In this document: positions 4,713 through 5,136 of the stretch, in pieces | Layout: every line of letters begins with the position of its first letter | Numbering within the stretch: the stretch's first letter is position 1 | Assembly (NCBI GenBank): GCA_003662985.1 | Contig: QMZD01000155.1 | Span: 1 to 5,136 of the forward strand | Length of the DNA stretch: 5,136 nucleotides | Direction of reading: 5' to 3' | Source: Archaeoglobales archaeon | GTDB lineage: Archaea; Halobacteriota; Archaeoglobi; Archaeoglobales; Archaeoglobaceae | The notes under the pieces: generated by a model | Databases searched by the model: none | Told to the model about the DNA's origin: nothing | Seen by the model: the letters and a program-made list of their open reading frames with translations, nothing else | Position numbers and translations under genes: made by a program

Positions 4713-5136
4713 CTATAGAGGGATATTTCCATGCTTTTTGGGAGGAAGTTTCTCCCTTTTCGTCTCCAAAATTCTCAATGCTGAGATTATCTTGCTTCTC
4801 GTAAACTTCGGGTCAATCACGTCATCGATGTATCCTCTTGCAGCAGCCCTATAGGGATTCGCGAATTTTTCGCGATATTCGGCTATCTTCTGCAACCTCA
4901 TCTCGTTTGGATCTTCGGCAGCCTTAATTTCCTTCCTGAAAACTATCTCCGCAGCTCCTTCTGGACCCATAACAGCGATTTCAGCGGTTGGATAGGCATA
5001 AACGATGTCCGCGCCAAGATGTTTGCTTCCCATTGCAAGGTAAGCTCCGCCATATGCTTTTCTCAGAATTATTGTTACCATTGGGACCGTAGCTTCGCTG
5101 TACGCAAAGAGAATCTTTGCTCCGTGCCTTATTATC
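4713..5136 (-). CDS. Acyl-CoA carboxylase carboxyltransferase subunit (propionyl-CoA carboxylase beta / methylmalonyl-CoA decarboxylase alpha), C-terminal part
   Basis: The frame is open to the right edge, so the N-terminal portion lies outside; about 140 of some 510-520 expected residues are present. They belong to the C-terminal crotonase-fold half: [18 protein letters not shown], then [19 protein letters not shown] with the GGAY glycines that contribute to the carboxybiotin-side oxyanion hole, then [34 protein letters not shown], and the family-typical end [10 protein letters not shown]. The enzyme moves CO2 between biotin and propionyl-CoA in the cytoplasm, making or using (S)-methylmalonyl-CoA. 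It is the most upstream visible gene of the operon. Its TAG stop overlaps an AGGTGAT site for the next small gene. Substrate preference is inferred from the mutase downstream. Confidence 0.93.
   Translation of the reverse strand, partial: IIRHGAKILFAYSEATVPMVTIILRKAYGGAYLAMGSKHLGADIVYAYPTAEIAVMGPEGAAEIVFRKEIKAAEDPNEMRLQKIAEYREKFANPYRAAARGYIDDVIDPKFTRSKIISALRILETKREKLPPKKHGNIPL

Overview
The window looks like chromosome of a thermophilic archaeon, most plausibly a member or relative of the Archaeoglobales. This is inferred from the content (a stand-alone methylmalonyl-CoA mutase catalytic subunit lacking a B12 domain, a separate biotin carrier protein, a membrane-anchored ArsR-type regulator), from AGGAGGTGA-type ribosome binding sites, and from K/E-rich proteins. 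No rRNA or tRNA is present to confirm it.

There are two blocks. The left block (1-2354) is AT-rich. On the minus strand it carries a secreted caspase-like (clan CD, DUF6345-like) protein with an SGHG...DAC dyad, followed 12 bases later by a second exported or lipid-anchored protein that runs off the left edge. Divergent from them, across a very AT-rich 120-base spacer with a perfect 8-bp inverted repeat, is a winged-helix regulator with two C-terminal membrane segments. These three genes look like one module: a membrane-tethered regulator, an extracytoplasmic protease-like protein, and a partner whose C-terminal half resembles a PepSY/propeptide region. This is the best candidate for an undescribed system.

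The right block (2364-5136) is a more GC-rich minus-strand operon of propionyl-CoA/methylmalonyl-CoA metabolism. In transcription order it holds the carboxyltransferase (cut by the right edge), a 43-45 aa small subunit-like protein, the biotin carrier protein, a 24-codon micro-ORF built on a 12-nt repeat, and the methylmalonyl-CoA mutase catalytic subunit. Together these would carboxylate propionyl-CoA (or decarboxylate methylmalonyl-CoA) and isomerise (R)-methylmalonyl-CoA to succinyl-CoA. The biotin carboxylase, epimerase and B12-binding mutase subunit are not in the window.

The mutase reading frame is interrupted by one in-frame TAG where relatives have Glu. Nothing else in the gene appears damaged. 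All five other terminated protein genes, and the micro-ORF, stop at TAG, so general decoding of TAG as an amino acid is unlikely. A recent nonsense mutation or a sequencing error is more probable. In several junctions the TAG stop is itself the first part of the next Shine-Dalgarno sequence.
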